Below, one piece after another: positions 16,903 through 25,431 of a stretch of DNA of 38,405 nucleotides. This DNA is from Pseudomonadota bacterium (GTDB taxonomy: Bacteria; Pseudomonadota; Gammaproteobacteria; Acidiferrobacterales; Acidiferrobacteraceae), in NCBI GenBank assembly GCA_021794595.1, contig JAJYQN010000013.1, positions 1 to 38,405 on the forward strand, read 5' to 3'. The notes beneath the pieces are model-generated. The model saw only the letters and a program-made list of their open reading frames with translations, was not told the DNA's origin and searched no databases. A program made the translations under genes and the position numbers. How positions within the stretch are numbered: the first letter of the stretch is position 1; each line of letters opens with the position of its first letter.

Positions 16903-17314
16903 GCGTCACCCTATCTCTCTGAATCTCTTTGAAATCCGGTTGTTAGCGCACGTTCCCCGCCCCAACGCGGACCCAAGGACTTTTCCCTCCGACTAATTAT
17001 AGACGAATGTACAGAGGTCAAGGGGCCCACCGCCCTTTTCCCTGGCTTAATTCACAGCGACATACGAGACATGTAGAGGCGTTACGACCGGCCATCCCTT
17101 ATACCATCAAGGCTCCACCCTGACCGCTAAAACGATACCCAGATTCGATCCAGAGGCCGGCCTCGGGACTCGCGGACAGCTACTTAAACATCGAATCTGA
17201 CGCGAAACAAGGGGGCGGGGGCACAAGGCCGGCCTCGGGCTTGCATGAGGCTAGGTTTTCGGCTTCACTCAGCGCGCTCAGTGGGTATCGTCAACACACA
17301 TACAGGGATAGCCC
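16903..17314. other. Divergent intergenic region between pilE and the PLD-like gene
   Basis: These 412 bases hold no gene. They contain the probable pilE promoter (-10 at 16996-17001), a 9-bp inverted repeat (17141-17149 and 17190-17198), and two copies of AGGCCGGCCTCGGG (17154-17167 and 17226-17239). For the PLD-like gene no clear promoter is visible. Confidence 0.5.
16996..17021 (-). promoter_or_regulatory. Candidate promoter for cassette A (pilE)
   Basis: A perfect -10 hexamer TATAAT lies on the minus strand at 17001-16996. TTGACC lies upstream at 17021-17016, but the 14-base spacing is shorter than the usual 16-18. Transcription would start near 16989, giving a leader of about 87 bases. 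The -10 is convincing, while the -35 assignment is not. Confidence 0.48.
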
Positions 17315-18175
17315 ATGCTCTTTATTGAACCCCACGCCGGAATCGCGCCTTTCGTCCGCTTCATTGCCGGCGCTCGAGGCACGCTCGATATCAACGCCTA
17401 TCTCCTGACCGATCGCAAGGTCGTAACGACCATACGGGCCGCTGTCGCTCGCGGCGTCAAGGTGCGGGTGTTGGTGGCGCGTCGCCCCTACGGCGGACGC
17501 CCGCACGGAGAGATCGCGCGCTTGGATGCAAGCGGCGCCCAGGTGCGCTTCGCCCCACGCCGCTTCAACGGCCCTTATGTCTTTGATCATGCCAAATACA
17601 TGGTGTCCGGGGACACAGCGGAGATAGGCAGCGCCAACCTCACCTGGTCTGCCTTTCACAAAAACCGGGAGTATCTCTGGATAGGCCATAACCGTGGGGT
17701 CGCACACGCCCTGCGTGCCGTCTTTCTCGCCGATTGGCGGCGTACGCCGGCGGGCCCTTTGCCGCGCAGACACCTCGTGCTCGCGCCTGGCGCGACCGCG
17801 GCCTTGGTCCGCGTCCTCAAGAGACCGGGGCGAATCTGCATAGAAACCGAGGAATTGGGACGAGATCGGGCCTTACTGGCGGCGCTCCGGGTCAAGGGGC
17901 CGGCCGTACGCCTCCTTCTCCCGTCGCGCTTGAATTCCTACGATCGATCCATCGCCCGAGTCGTCGCATCCTACGGCGTCCACATCCGTTACCTCGCAAA
18001 GCCCACCCTCCACGCCAAACTCATTGCCGGAGCCCACCAAGCCTTCATAGGCTCCGAGAACTTCACCGCCACAAGCCTTCACCGCAACCGCGAGGTGGGG
18101 ATACTACTCACAGGCCGAGACGCGCGCACGCTCCATAATCAATGTGAACACGACTGGGAACTCGGGATGCGGTGA
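17315..18175 (+). CDS. Phospholipase D-like (HKD superfamily) protein
   Basis: A 286-residue protein with two PLD half-sites. The first has H92-x-K94 (FDHAKYMVSGD) with GSAN at 105-108. The second has H233-x-K235 (LHAKLIAGAH) with GSEN at 246-249. In both, the Asp expected five residues after Lys is missing: Gly (with Asp one later) in the first and Ala in the second. The catalytic His and Lys are kept, so phosphodiesterase or phosphatidyl-transfer activity is plausible, but the substrate (phospholipid or nucleic acid) is unknown. No signal peptide or membrane segment is seen, unlike classical cardiolipin synthases. The gene stands alone, divergent from pilE and convergent with the next gene, with a strong hairpin between them. 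Confidence 0.83.
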   Translation: MLFIEPHAGIAPFVRFIAGARGTLDINAYLLTDRKVVTTIRAAVARGVKVRVLVARRPYGGRPHGEIARLDASGAQVRFAPRRFNGPYVFDHAKYMVSGDTAEIGSANLTWSAFHKNREYLWIGHNRGVAHALRAVFLADWRRTPAGPLPRRHLVLAPGATAALVRVLKRPGRICIETEELGRDRALLAALRVKGPAVRLLLPSRLNSYDRSIARVVASYGVHIRYLAKPTLHAKLIAGAHQAFIGSENFTATSLHRNREVGILLTGRDARTLHNQCEHDWELGMR

Positions 18176-18218
18176 TGGGTCCAGGCGCGGCCCTCGCTGA
18201 TAAGGCCGCAGGGTGTAC

Positions 18219-18245
18219 GCAGACCACGGAAGCCCCGTGGTCTGC
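18219..18245. terminator. Strong hairpin between convergent genes (likely bidirectional terminator)
   Basis: GCAGACCACGG (18219-18229) pairs perfectly with CCGTGGTCTGC (18235-18245) around a 5-base loop. The 11-bp stem lies 43 bases after the PLD-like stop and 27 bases past the stop of the convergent oxidoreductase gene. There is no T-run on either side, so it is not a textbook intrinsic terminator. Confidence 0.52.
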
Positions 18246-18272
18246 CCCGACGTGCTTGGGCCGCGTCCGAAC

Positions 18273-21200
18273 CTAGGCCTTAGCTCCGCTTTTCTGGGCA
18301 CCCGCCGCCGCCAAAACCGTGGACAACCATTGATTACTGAGCCGCTCCAACAGGCGGTTCTGGCCTTGACGGGCGGCGAGATTATCGAGGTCCACCCAGG
18401 CCAAGGGTTGATCCTGCTCGGCGCACGAAAACACCGCCCGGGTCCGTAAGCCGGTCGTCGGATCGATCTGCCATTGCAGACACTGGGCGCAGACCCCCTT
18501 CATCATGCATTGCATGGGACTACCGACGGTCGCAATCGCCTGGACATCGTTCTTAAAGAGCGGTTGCAGCACGCCCTTCATGGCGCCCTGAAAGGCCTTC
18601 AAAAGCCCGGTCGAGCCCATTACCAGAACACGGTCGACGGCCGACAAGGCGATCGGCTTCGGCGGCAAATCCAAGGTACCGTCGGCATAGCGTTGCAGCA
18701 AGGCCACCATGTCCGTGGCCTCGATTGCGATGTCTTGCGGCCGGCGGGCCGTGATGCGCGGCCCTTGCGCCGTGCACCACAGGATTTGATCCGCGGCCTC
18801 CTCTAGACCGTCTTGATTATCGAGTTCCGAGGCCTTGGCAAAGGCCGCGACATAAATCACGCGATTCCCGGCCTCACGCAGGGCCGGCCCTATGTCGAGC
18901 ATCACGGCCGCCCCCCAGCGCCCCGCCACCACGAGGATGGTCTGGCCGTTCGGAATCTCGGTAGGCGCCCCCGTGGGTCCCATGAGCACCAAGGGATCGC
19001 CTACCTTGAGGGTCCCCGCCACCCGGGCGCTGGCCCCCCACTGCAAGACCATAAGACGCACCCGATCGGCCTCGACCCCGGTCCCGCTCACCGTCATCAC
19101 AGGAACCTGGAGTCGCGTGTTTTCGATAAGGGTGCTTTGCGATTCAAAGGTCTGGAGGCGAAAGAACTGCCCCGGCCGAAAGTTCTTGGCGGCCATAGGG
19201 GCCTTGACCCAAATCTCGGCCACCGCCGGATTCGACCTATTGATGGCCGCGACCCGCGGCTCGAGAAGCTCACGCATGCGGGCCAAGAAGTCGGCGGCCG
19301 GCTCCTCTTTTTTCGCCCGGGGCATGGCCGCCAACAGCGCCAGGATTTGCGGGAACGCCACCTTGCTCGACGCCACGGCCTTTACGACGCTGCCATGAAA
19401 GGCCGCATGCGTGTCGCCCAAAAAGCTGACCCGATAGGCGCCTTCGCTATAGGACGTGAAGGGGCCGGTTTCGGGGGCCTTGCAATGCGCCGCCACCTGC
19501 ACGGCCTGGAGATTCCCGCCGTGCGCCACATGCCCCTCGAAGTGATTGCCATCGAGCACGAAGGTCCCGGGATATTCCCGCTCATAGATCGTGTTGGGGA
19601 CCGTGCCGGCCGCCACCAACACGGTGCGCGCCGGGAGCCGAACCTCGTGGTCACTTGCCACCCAACGTCCCTCGACCTCGCGCATCCTCCGCAATACGAG
19701 GGTCTGGACATGCCCGTACTGATCGAGTTCGGCGGTGAGCGGATCCAAACCTTCGGCGTAATAGAGGCCCTCTTGCAAGGCCTTTATCAACTCCTCGTGG
19801 TTGCGCGTGTAGGCCGGCGAATTATTCATGCCCTTACGGTAAGCCAGCGTCACGCCGCCCCAAGACCTCAGAAGCGGGATAAAATTGGGGGCCTCATTCG
19901 CGTCCGCAGCCCGCTGCCGCTCGGCACGCACCGCGCGTCCATGAGCCAAAAACTCTTCTAAAATGGCCAGATCTTCGGTCGGAATACCCGCCTCTACCGC
20001 CTCGACACCCAAGCGTTCCACCATGGTTTCATAGCGCGTCAGTATCTTGCTGACCTGCTTTATGTAGTAGGTCTGGACCTCGGTTGCCGTATCGACGGCG
20101 GTCAAGCCCCCGCCGATCACGACCGCCGGTAGCCGCACCTGAAGGTTCGCAAGGCTCGTATCCTTACCGGCGCCCGTCAACTGTAAAGCCATCAAGAAAT
20201 CGCTGGCCTGGCGCATGCCTCGGGCCAGACTATGACCCATGGAAACGACCCGCGGTAAGCCGGCTCCGGTCGCGATACAGACGTGATCGAAACCCTGTTC
20301 CCAGGCATCGTCTAAGGTCATGGTGCCGCCAAAGCGCACGCCACCGACGATCCTGAGGTTCCGGCGGCGGGCCAAGCTGAGATAGATCAGCTTCAGGAAA
20401 TTTTTGTCCCAGCGCACGGTGATGCCGTATTCCGCGACCCCGCCGAACCCAAGGAGGATACGTTCGTCGAGATCCTCGGTCCAGGACGTCCACGAAAAGA
20501 TTGGCGCCGCCACATCCCGTTCCGGCAACGGCTCGATCTTTAGGCCATCGATACCGAGAACCGTACATCCTTCGTGGCTCAAGTAATGCGCCATCGTGAA
20601 CCCCGCGGGCCCCATGCCCACTACCAGGACCTTGCGGCCATTGTCGGGCTTTGGGAGGTACTCGTGCACCGATAGGGGGTTCCAGCGCAACAGAAGATCG
20701 TAGATCTCCACGCCCCAAGGGAGACCTAGCACGTCGGTCAATATGCGGGTCTCGATCTCAGGGATATTCACCGGGTCCTGCTTTTGATAGACGCACGCCT
20801 TCATGCAATCGTTACAAATCCGATGGCCGGTGGCGGGCAATAGGGGATTGTCGATCATGATGATGGCAAGGGCCGCGATATTGAACCCATCGCGGCGTAG
20901 AAGATTCATTTCCGAAACCTTCTCCTCGAGCGGACAACCGGTGAGGGTGACCCCCAAGGGATCGACCTTGAGCCCAAGCTCCGGCACACCCTTCTTTTCG
21001 GGAAAGCCCTTGGAGCAAAAGTCGCCGTCGTGGTCGTGGCAATACAGGCAATAATGCACCTCGCTTTGCACGTGGCGCGCGTCCATGCGCAGATCAGTGA
21101 GATGAAACCCGTCGCGGCGCCTAAAGCCCGTGGGCGGCCCCTCGGCCATCTCCACCCCGAAACGCTCGATGCGCTGTACCGGGACCAGGTGTCCGTGATC

Positions 21201-21833
21201 GACTCGATCTGGGAGTTTGAAGCTCGACCACCCCGAAAACTCCGCGCGAATATCGGGGTTATTCAGGACCAAGGCGCACCAACGGGTCAAGCGCTCGATC
21301 TCGCCTTCGTAGTGGGTCTCGTCGCCTAGCCATTGCTCACCGAGGCGGGCAATGGCCCACTCCCGATCAGCGAACGGCAGGCCCCGCCGCGCGGCCTCGT
21401 CTTCAAGCCAATGGCTCAAATCGGCGAAGGTCTCGGGAAACTCTCCCCGGTAGCGCCGCGCTCGGCGCTGCACGAACTGCTTTTTGAACAGCATGACCGC
21501 GTCGTGACTCAAGGTCGCGGCCTGAAGCTGGGACGCCGCCTCTTCGATCTGGAAGAGGCGCACAATAAACCCCTCGACATGGGGAGCTATCGCAAGCAGC
21601 AGGGTGCTCTGCGAAAGAGGCGTGAGCGCCTCTTTACCTACGCGGAAATTCGCCAATTGATCGCTCAGAGCGGCATCGCGCCCCCCGAGATAGGTCAGAA
21701 ACTCTTGATCGAGGCGCGCCAGGCCCTGTTCGTGAAAAAGGTCCTCGTAACGCCACGAGCTGGCCAGATGAAGCGCGGGTCGCGCTTGTCCATCCTTACG
21801 GGAAGTCCCTTTTGTTATGTCGTCATCTGACAT
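18273..21833 (-). CDS. Large multidomain iron-sulfur flavoprotein oxidoreductase
   Basis: A 1186-residue cytoplasmic protein. Residues 1-250 match nothing I recognise. Residues about 255-350 carry clustered cysteines suited to iron-sulfur centres: C262, C265 and C273 (CLYCHDHDGDFC), C300, and C340, C343 and C347 (CNDCMKAC). A two-dinucleotide-fold module like the GltD small subunit follows: FAD fold GMGPAG at 406-411 and NAD(P) fold VIGGGLTAVD near 572-581. The last ~300 residues look like a ferredoxin-reductase/PyrK module (FRPGQFFRLQTF, VLMGPTG) ending in a [2Fe-2S]-like set C1109, C1115, C1118 and C1137. The combination suggests NAD(P)H-linked electron transfer or bifurcation-like chemistry. 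The physiological substrate is unknown. It is single-gene, with AGGG about 9 bases before the ATG. Confidence 0.75.
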   Translation of the reverse strand: MSDDDITKGTSRKDGQARPALHLASSWRYEDLFHEQGLARLDQEFLTYLGGRDAALSDQLANFRVGKEALTPLSQSTLLLAIAPHVEGFIVRLFQIEEAASQLQAATLSHDAVMLFKKQFVQRRARRYRGEFPETFADLSHWLEDEAARRGLPFADREWAIARLGEQWLGDETHYEGEIERLTRWCALVLNNPDIRAEFSGWSSFKLPDRVDHGHLVPVQRIERFGVEMAEGPPTGFRRRDGFHLTDLRMDARHVQSEVHYCLYCHDHDGDFCSKGFPEKKGVPELGLKVDPLGVTLTGCPLEEKVSEMNLLRRDGFNIAALAIIMIDNPLLPATGHRICNDCMKACVYQKQDPVNIPEIETRILTDVLGLPWGVEIYDLLLRWNPLSVHEYLPKPDNGRKVLVVGMGPAGFTMAHYLSHEGCTVLGIDGLKIEPLPERDVAAPIFSWTSWTEDLDERILLGFGGVAEYGITVRWDKNFLKLIYLSLARRRNLRIVGGVRFGGTMTLDDAWEQGFDHVCIATGAGLPRVVSMGHSLARGMRQASDFLMALQLTGAGKDTSLANLQVRLPAVVIGGGLTAVDTATEVQTYYIKQVSKILTRYETMVERLGVEAVEAGIPTEDLAILEEFLAHGRAVRAERQRAADANEAPNFIPLLRSWGGVTLAYRKGMNNSPAYTRNHEELIKALQEGLYYAEGLDPLTAELDQYGHVQTLVLRRMREVEGRWVASDHEVRLPARTVLVAAGTVPNTIYEREYPGTFVLDGNHFEGHVAHGGNLQAVQVAAHCKAPETGPFTSYSEGAYRVSFLGDTHAAFHGSVVKAVASSKVAFPQILALLAAMPRAKKEEPAADFLARMRELLEPRVAAINRSNPAVAEIWVKAPMAAKNFRPGQFFRLQTFESQSTLIENTRLQVPVMTVSGTGVEADRVRLMVLQWGASARVAGTLKVGDPLVLMGPTGAPTEIPNGQTILVVAGRWGAAVMLDIGPALREAGNRVIYVAAFAKASELDNQDGLEEAADQILWCTAQGPRITARRPQDIAIEATDMVALLQRYADGTLDLPPKPIALSAVDRVLVMGSTGLLKAFQGAMKGVLQPLFKNDVQAIATVGSPMQCMMKGVCAQCLQWQIDPTTGLRTRAVFSCAEQDQPLAWVDLDNLAARQGQNRLLERLSNQWLSTVLAAAGAQKSGAKA

Positions 21834-22217
21834 GATTCGGCCCTGAAATTACGAATACGCGATTTAAGTCTCGGCCTCACGCAAGCGCTACCATCCGCGC
21901 AAGACCCCCTGCATCCTAAAACCAGCCCAGCGCCGGCGCCTTGATCTTACCCCGTCCCGCGGTTGGCCTTAAGCCTCGCAGGGGGCCTAAAGATAACCCG
22001 AAACGCGCGGCGCGTCATAATGAAAGAACGGACCACCACGGGGGCGCCGGCACAAAACGCCGCAGAGCCTACCCAGGCCCCGCGAAAGCCCTTAAGATAG
22101 CCCGCTCAAGAAAGGCTACGAAGGATGGGCCGGCTTCAAATCCGTAACGGATAAGACCCGAACATCGCCTATCGCTACGGTCGGCACAACCCTCGGACCC
22201 CCCAAGGAACACTTGGC
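21834..22217. other. Divergent intergenic region between two flavoprotein genes
   Basis: These 384 bases lie between the starts of the large oxidoreductase (minus) and the FAD dehydrogenase (plus). No gene or clear sigma-70 promoter is visible. A small hairpin overlaps the ribosome binding site at the right end (22202-22216). Confidence 0.4.
22202..22216 (+). promoter_or_regulatory. Hairpin enclosing the ribosome binding site of the FAD dehydrogenase gene
   Basis: CCAAG (22202-22206) and CTTGG (22212-22216) are perfect inverted arms around GAACA. The only purine-rich ribosome-binding-like sequence (AAGGA, 22204-22208) lies within the stem-loop, and the ATG follows at 22218. If formed in the mRNA, it would restrict initiation. 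Confidence 0.35.
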
Positions 22218-23834
22218 ATGCTGCGATTACTGGAAGTCCGGCTCCCCGTGGATCACACAGACGAGGACCTCACGGCCGCGATCTGCGCTACCCTCGGCAT
22301 AAAGCCCCAAGACATCCTTGCCCATTCCGTTGCCAGACGCGGCTATGACGCGCGAAAACCGGACCACATTGTCCTGGTCTACACGCTCGACATCAGCGTA
22401 AAAAATCCCGCGGCCCTTTTAAAGCGCCACCACAAAAACCGCCGGGTCTGCGCCACACCCGATACCTCCTACCGCCTCGGAACCCCCGCCCCTCGCCCGC
22501 CGCGGTCACGACCTCTCGTGATAGGCTTTGGACCAGCCGGGCTTTTCGCAGGTCTCGTACTCGCCCAACTGGGTTTGCGGCCTCTTATTTTGGAGCGTGG
22601 CAAACCTGTACGGGAACGGACTGAAGACACCTTCGCCCTGTGGCGACAACGGGTACTCAACCCCGAGTCCAATGCGCAATTCGGCGAGGGCGGAGCCGGG
22701 ACGTTTTCGGACGGCAAGCTCCATAGCCAGATTAGCGACCCTCACCACTATGGCCGCAAGGTCTTGGAGGAGTTCGTCAAGGCCGGTGCTCCCCCCGAGA
22801 TCCTTTATGTGAGCAAGCCCCACATCGGCACCTTCCGCTTGGTTGGGATCATAGAAAAAATGCGCGCCACCATCGAGAGCCTCGGCGGAACCATTGAGTT
22901 CCAGAGCCGCGTCACCGACATCGATCGCACAGATGGCGTCGTGCGCAGCCTAACGCTTGCCGACGGGCGCACCCTGGCCGCCGATCACGTCATCCTGGCG
23001 ATCGGCCATAGCGCCCGCGACACGTTTCATATGCTCTCGGAGCGCGGCGTCTTCTTGGAAGCCAAGCCCTTCTCTATCGGCTTTCGGATCGAGCACCCGC
23101 AATCGCTCATCGACCGCTGCCGCTTTGGGCGCCATGCCGGACACCCGCTGCTCGGGGCCGCCGACTATAAGCTCGCCCACCATGGAAGCGAGGGCCGCTC
23201 CGTGTACAGCTTCTGCATGTGTCCCGGCGGAACGGTGGTCGCCGCCACATCGGAACCAGGGCAGGTTGTGACCAATGGTATGAGCCAGTATTCACGCAAT
23301 GAGCGCAACGCCAATAGCGCCCTCGTGGTCGGCGTCACCCCCGCCGACTTCCCGGGCGGAGCGCTGGCGGGCATCGCCTTTCAGCGCCACTGGGAGGAGC
23401 GCGCCTACGTCTTAGGTGGCAGCAACTACGAGGCGCCGGCGCAAAAACTGGGAGACTTTCTCGAGGGCCGGCCCAGTACCGGGCCCGGTACCGTCATGCC
23501 ATCATACCGACCGGGCGTGCGGTGGGGCGATCTGAGTACCGCTCTTCCCGATTATGCTATTGCCGCCCTACGCGAGGCGCTGCCACACTTTGCCCAAAAC
23601 ATTGCTGGCTTTGCGCTTCCCGACGCGGTGCTGACCGGGGTCGAGACTCGCACATCGGCGCCCCTACGCATCACCCGCAACGAAGACTATCAAAGCCGCA
23701 ATACCCGCGGCCTCTATCCCACGGGCGAAGGCGCCGGCTACGCGGGCGGCATCCTGTCCGCCGCGGTTGATGGAATCAAAGCCGCCGAAGCGGTGGCCCA
23801 GGCGCTCACCTCCTCTGACAGCCGCCGGGAATAA
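22218..23834 (+). CDS. FAD-dependent dehydrogenase (COG2509-type)
   Basis: A 538-residue flavoprotein. After a small N-terminal domain (1-95, ferredoxin-like with a basic middle) comes a Rossmann FAD-binding motif VIGFGPAGLF with GxGPAG at 103-108, and an ERG acidic/basic end of the second strand (LILERGKPV). Later motifs are NAQFGEGGAGTFSDGKL and, near the C-terminus, YPTGEGAGYAGGILSAAVDGIKAA, which is the second FAD contact. This architecture is that of the conserved 'NAD(FAD)-utilizing dehydrogenase' family, whose reaction is poorly defined. No membrane segment. The gene is divergent from the large iron-sulfur flavoprotein; a functional link is possible but not shown. Confidence 0.85.
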   Translation: MLRLLEVRLPVDHTDEDLTAAICATLGIKPQDILAHSVARRGYDARKPDHIVLVYTLDISVKNPAALLKRHHKNRRVCATPDTSYRLGTPAPRPPRSRPLVIGFGPAGLFAGLVLAQLGLRPLILERGKPVRERTEDTFALWRQRVLNPESNAQFGEGGAGTFSDGKLHSQISDPHHYGRKVLEEFVKAGAPPEILYVSKPHIGTFRLVGIIEKMRATIESLGGTIEFQSRVTDIDRTDGVVRSLTLADGRTLAADHVILAIGHSARDTFHMLSERGVFLEAKPFSIGFRIEHPQSLIDRCRFGRHAGHPLLGAADYKLAHHGSEGRSVYSFCMCPGGTVVAATSEPGQVVTNGMSQYSRNERNANSALVVGVTPADFPGGALAGIAFQRHWEERAYVLGGSNYEAPAQKLGDFLEGRPSTGPGTVMPSYRPGVRWGDLSTALPDYAIAALREALPHFAQNIAGFALPDAVLTGVETRTSAPLRITRNEDYQSRNTRGLYPTGEGAGYAGGILSAAVDGIKAAEAVAQALTSSDSRRE

Positions 23835-23868
23835 TAAGAGATCGCTCTTTTCCGGGTTCTCGGGGTCC

Positions 23869-24084
23869 TCAAAGGCGTTTCGGTTTCTCACCAAGGTCGG
23901 CCTGCGTCCATACCGCCATGATCACATACCCGGCATGAATATCCCGCGCCATAAACGCGCGCGCCTTTATCTGCGGGAGATCGAAACGAAAGACCGGGGT
24001 CGCTTGCCTCGTGTCCGGTAGAGACTCGCCGGCCGTGGTGGCCAGAACATCCGCCTCTTCGGGATGCGCTTTCCGAACGGCCAT
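23869..24084 (-). CDS. Possible small hypothetical protein
   Basis: A 71-codon frame with codon use similar to its neighbours. It begins MAVRKAHPEEADVL and ends with AVWTQADLGEKPKRL. A middle stretch (VFRFDLPQIKARAFM) reads like an ordinary beta-rich domain. An AAGGG sequence sits about 3 bases before the ATG. It lies 100 bases downstream of gspN on the same strand, beyond a GC-rich hairpin. I do not recognise it; it could equally be a chance frame in the 350-base gap between the FAD dehydrogenase and gspN. Confidence 0.35.
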   Translation of the reverse strand: MAVRKAHPEEADVLATTAGESLPDTRQATPVFRFDLPQIKARAFMARDIHAGYVIMAVWTQADLGEKPKRL

Positions 24085-24115
24085 AGCCCTTTATATGATC
24101 ATTGTGCGAGGCCAT

Positions 24116-24132
24116 CCGGCCAGACAGGCCGG
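24116..24132 (-). terminator. GC-rich hairpin downstream of gspN
   Basis: CCGGCC (24116-24121) pairs with GGCCGG (24127-24132) around a 5-base loop, 53 bases past the gspN stop. There is no T-run on the minus strand, so a role in ending the gsp transcript is possible only. Confidence 0.33.
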
Positions 24133-24184
24133 CTCAATAAACTCTCAGGCATCGCGGTCTCTGTCGCTCGCAAATCGCGGCCGT

Positions 24185-24931
24185 TTAGAGCGGCGTCTCA
24201 AAAGACACGCGCCGGCCGCCATGGCCATTGGGTGTCCCGATATTCTGGACTAAGCCGCCCAAACGCATCCCCTGCCCGAGGACGGTCCCAGCAAACGACA
24301 GAACCCCGGTGTCGACCACGTATCCTCCTCGTCCGCTGACCTGCAAGCGGCCGCTTAGGGTATGAACAGAATAACGAACCGCGCCCTGGCGGAGAATGAA
24401 GCTCGCCTTATAGCTTCCGAGCGGACTTACAGGAGCACTGACCAGCGCCGCCCGGGTCCACGTCAAAAGACCCCGGCCAGCAAGCCTCGGGCCCCACAGG
24501 ATATGGGCCGCCACGAGATGCAGTAGGCCGCTTGGGCCAAAATCCTGGGCCGCCGGAACCAGGGCTGCCAGCGTTGCTGCCTGGGCTACGAGATTGAGGT
24601 TCGAGAAATCGGCCGAATTGGACCCTACCGCCGCGACCAGCTGCCCGTGTAGCGGCCCCGAAAAATGCATATCGTAGCCAAGCTCGCCGTGGAATATCGG
24701 CAGGATCGAGAAGCTAAAACGCACACGGCTCAAGGCCTCGGTGCCGGTCGCGGTGTTCGCGAGCAAGGCCAGTCGACCGGACCAAATCGATCCATGCGCA
24801 TCCGCTAGGCTGAGAGACGCGGGCAAATCACGCGCCAGATAAGGGAGCATGAGGCGCACTGGCGCGGTCGCCAACAAAAACAGGCCGTAAACCGCGAGCG
24901 CCAATATCCCATAGAGTATGCGTTGCTTCAT
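24185..24931 (-). CDS. gspN: Type II secretion system protein GspN
   Basis: A 248-residue protein with one N-terminal membrane anchor (about 4-30) and a periplasmic beta-rich domain. GspN-type features are the segment LADAHGSIWSGRL after the anchor and the ILWGPRLAGRGLLTW stretch. It is the last gene of the operon and overlaps gspM by 4 bases (ATGA at 24928-24931). GspN is found only in some type II systems and its exact role in the inner-membrane platform is poorly known. Length is typical. Confidence 0.85.
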   Translation of the reverse strand: MKQRILYGILALAVYGLFLLATAPVRLMLPYLARDLPASLSLADAHGSIWSGRLALLANTATGTEALSRVRFSFSILPIFHGELGYDMHFSGPLHGQLVAAVGSNSADFSNLNLVAQAATLAALVPAAQDFGPSGLLHLVAAHILWGPRLAGRGLLTWTRAALVSAPVSPLGSYKASFILRQGAVRYSVHTLSGRLQVSGRGGYVVDTGVLSFAGTVLGQGMRLGGLVQNIGTPNGHGGRRVSFETPL

Positions 24932-25431
24932 CCGTTGGCCGCCAACGTCAGGGATCCACTAACCAGCCCGACTCCAGCCGGGGTCAGTTCCACATGCGCC
25001 GCCGAAATGCCATGAGCCCCGAGACCGGCCATAAAGCGGACCAAGGCGTTAAACGGGACCTTACTGAACACCGCCTCGGCCTTATGGGATCCGCGCGGCG
25101 AAAGCTGGCTCAAGGCCCCGGCGATCGCGGCGACCTCGGCCCGTTGCTCTATGAAGCTTAGAAGCGCGGTGCCGGTCGGCGCCTGTCCTAGGTGACTACG
25201 CAAGACCCGCACCTCCTTCGCTTCCCGGCGCATCGTCACAAGGGCCAAGCGCTGCTTTGGAAGGACGCGCTCCCAGTGCGCGACATCAGCGGCCAACGGC
25301 AACCATATCAGGCCGTAAAGAAGGAGCGGAATAAACACCAGGGCCATCAACACGCCGATTCGCCGCTCCTTTTCGCTGCGGAGCGCCCAAAAAGACCGAA
25401 ACTGATCGATAGCCACGCGCGCCTTATTCAT
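24928..25431 (-). CDS. gspM: Type II secretion system protein GspM
   Basis: A 167-residue protein with a short cytoplasmic N-terminus, one membrane helix (about 24-46, IGVLMALVFIPLLLYGLIWLPL region) and a periplasmic ferredoxin-like domain. Size and topology are those of GspM, which pairs with GspL in the inner-membrane platform. The ATG overlaps the gspL stop by 4 bases (25428-25431) and the 3' end overlaps gspN by 4. Identity rests on topology and on its position between gspL and gspN, as the sequence of this family is weakly conserved. Confidence 0.88.
   Translation of the reverse strand: MNKARVAIDQFRSFWALRSEKERRIGVLMALVFIPLLLYGLIWLPLAADVAHWERVLPKQRLALVTMRREAKEVRVLRSHLGQAPTGTALLSFIEQRAEVAAIAGALSQLSPRGSHKAEAVFSKVPFNALVRFMAGLGAHGISAAHVELTPAGVGLVSGSLTLAANG

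Noticed and set aside
23836-23850. AAGAG-ATCG-CTCTT hairpin with three T after the FAD dehydrogenase gene
   Set aside because: The 5-bp AT-rich stem is too weak for an intrinsic terminator call.
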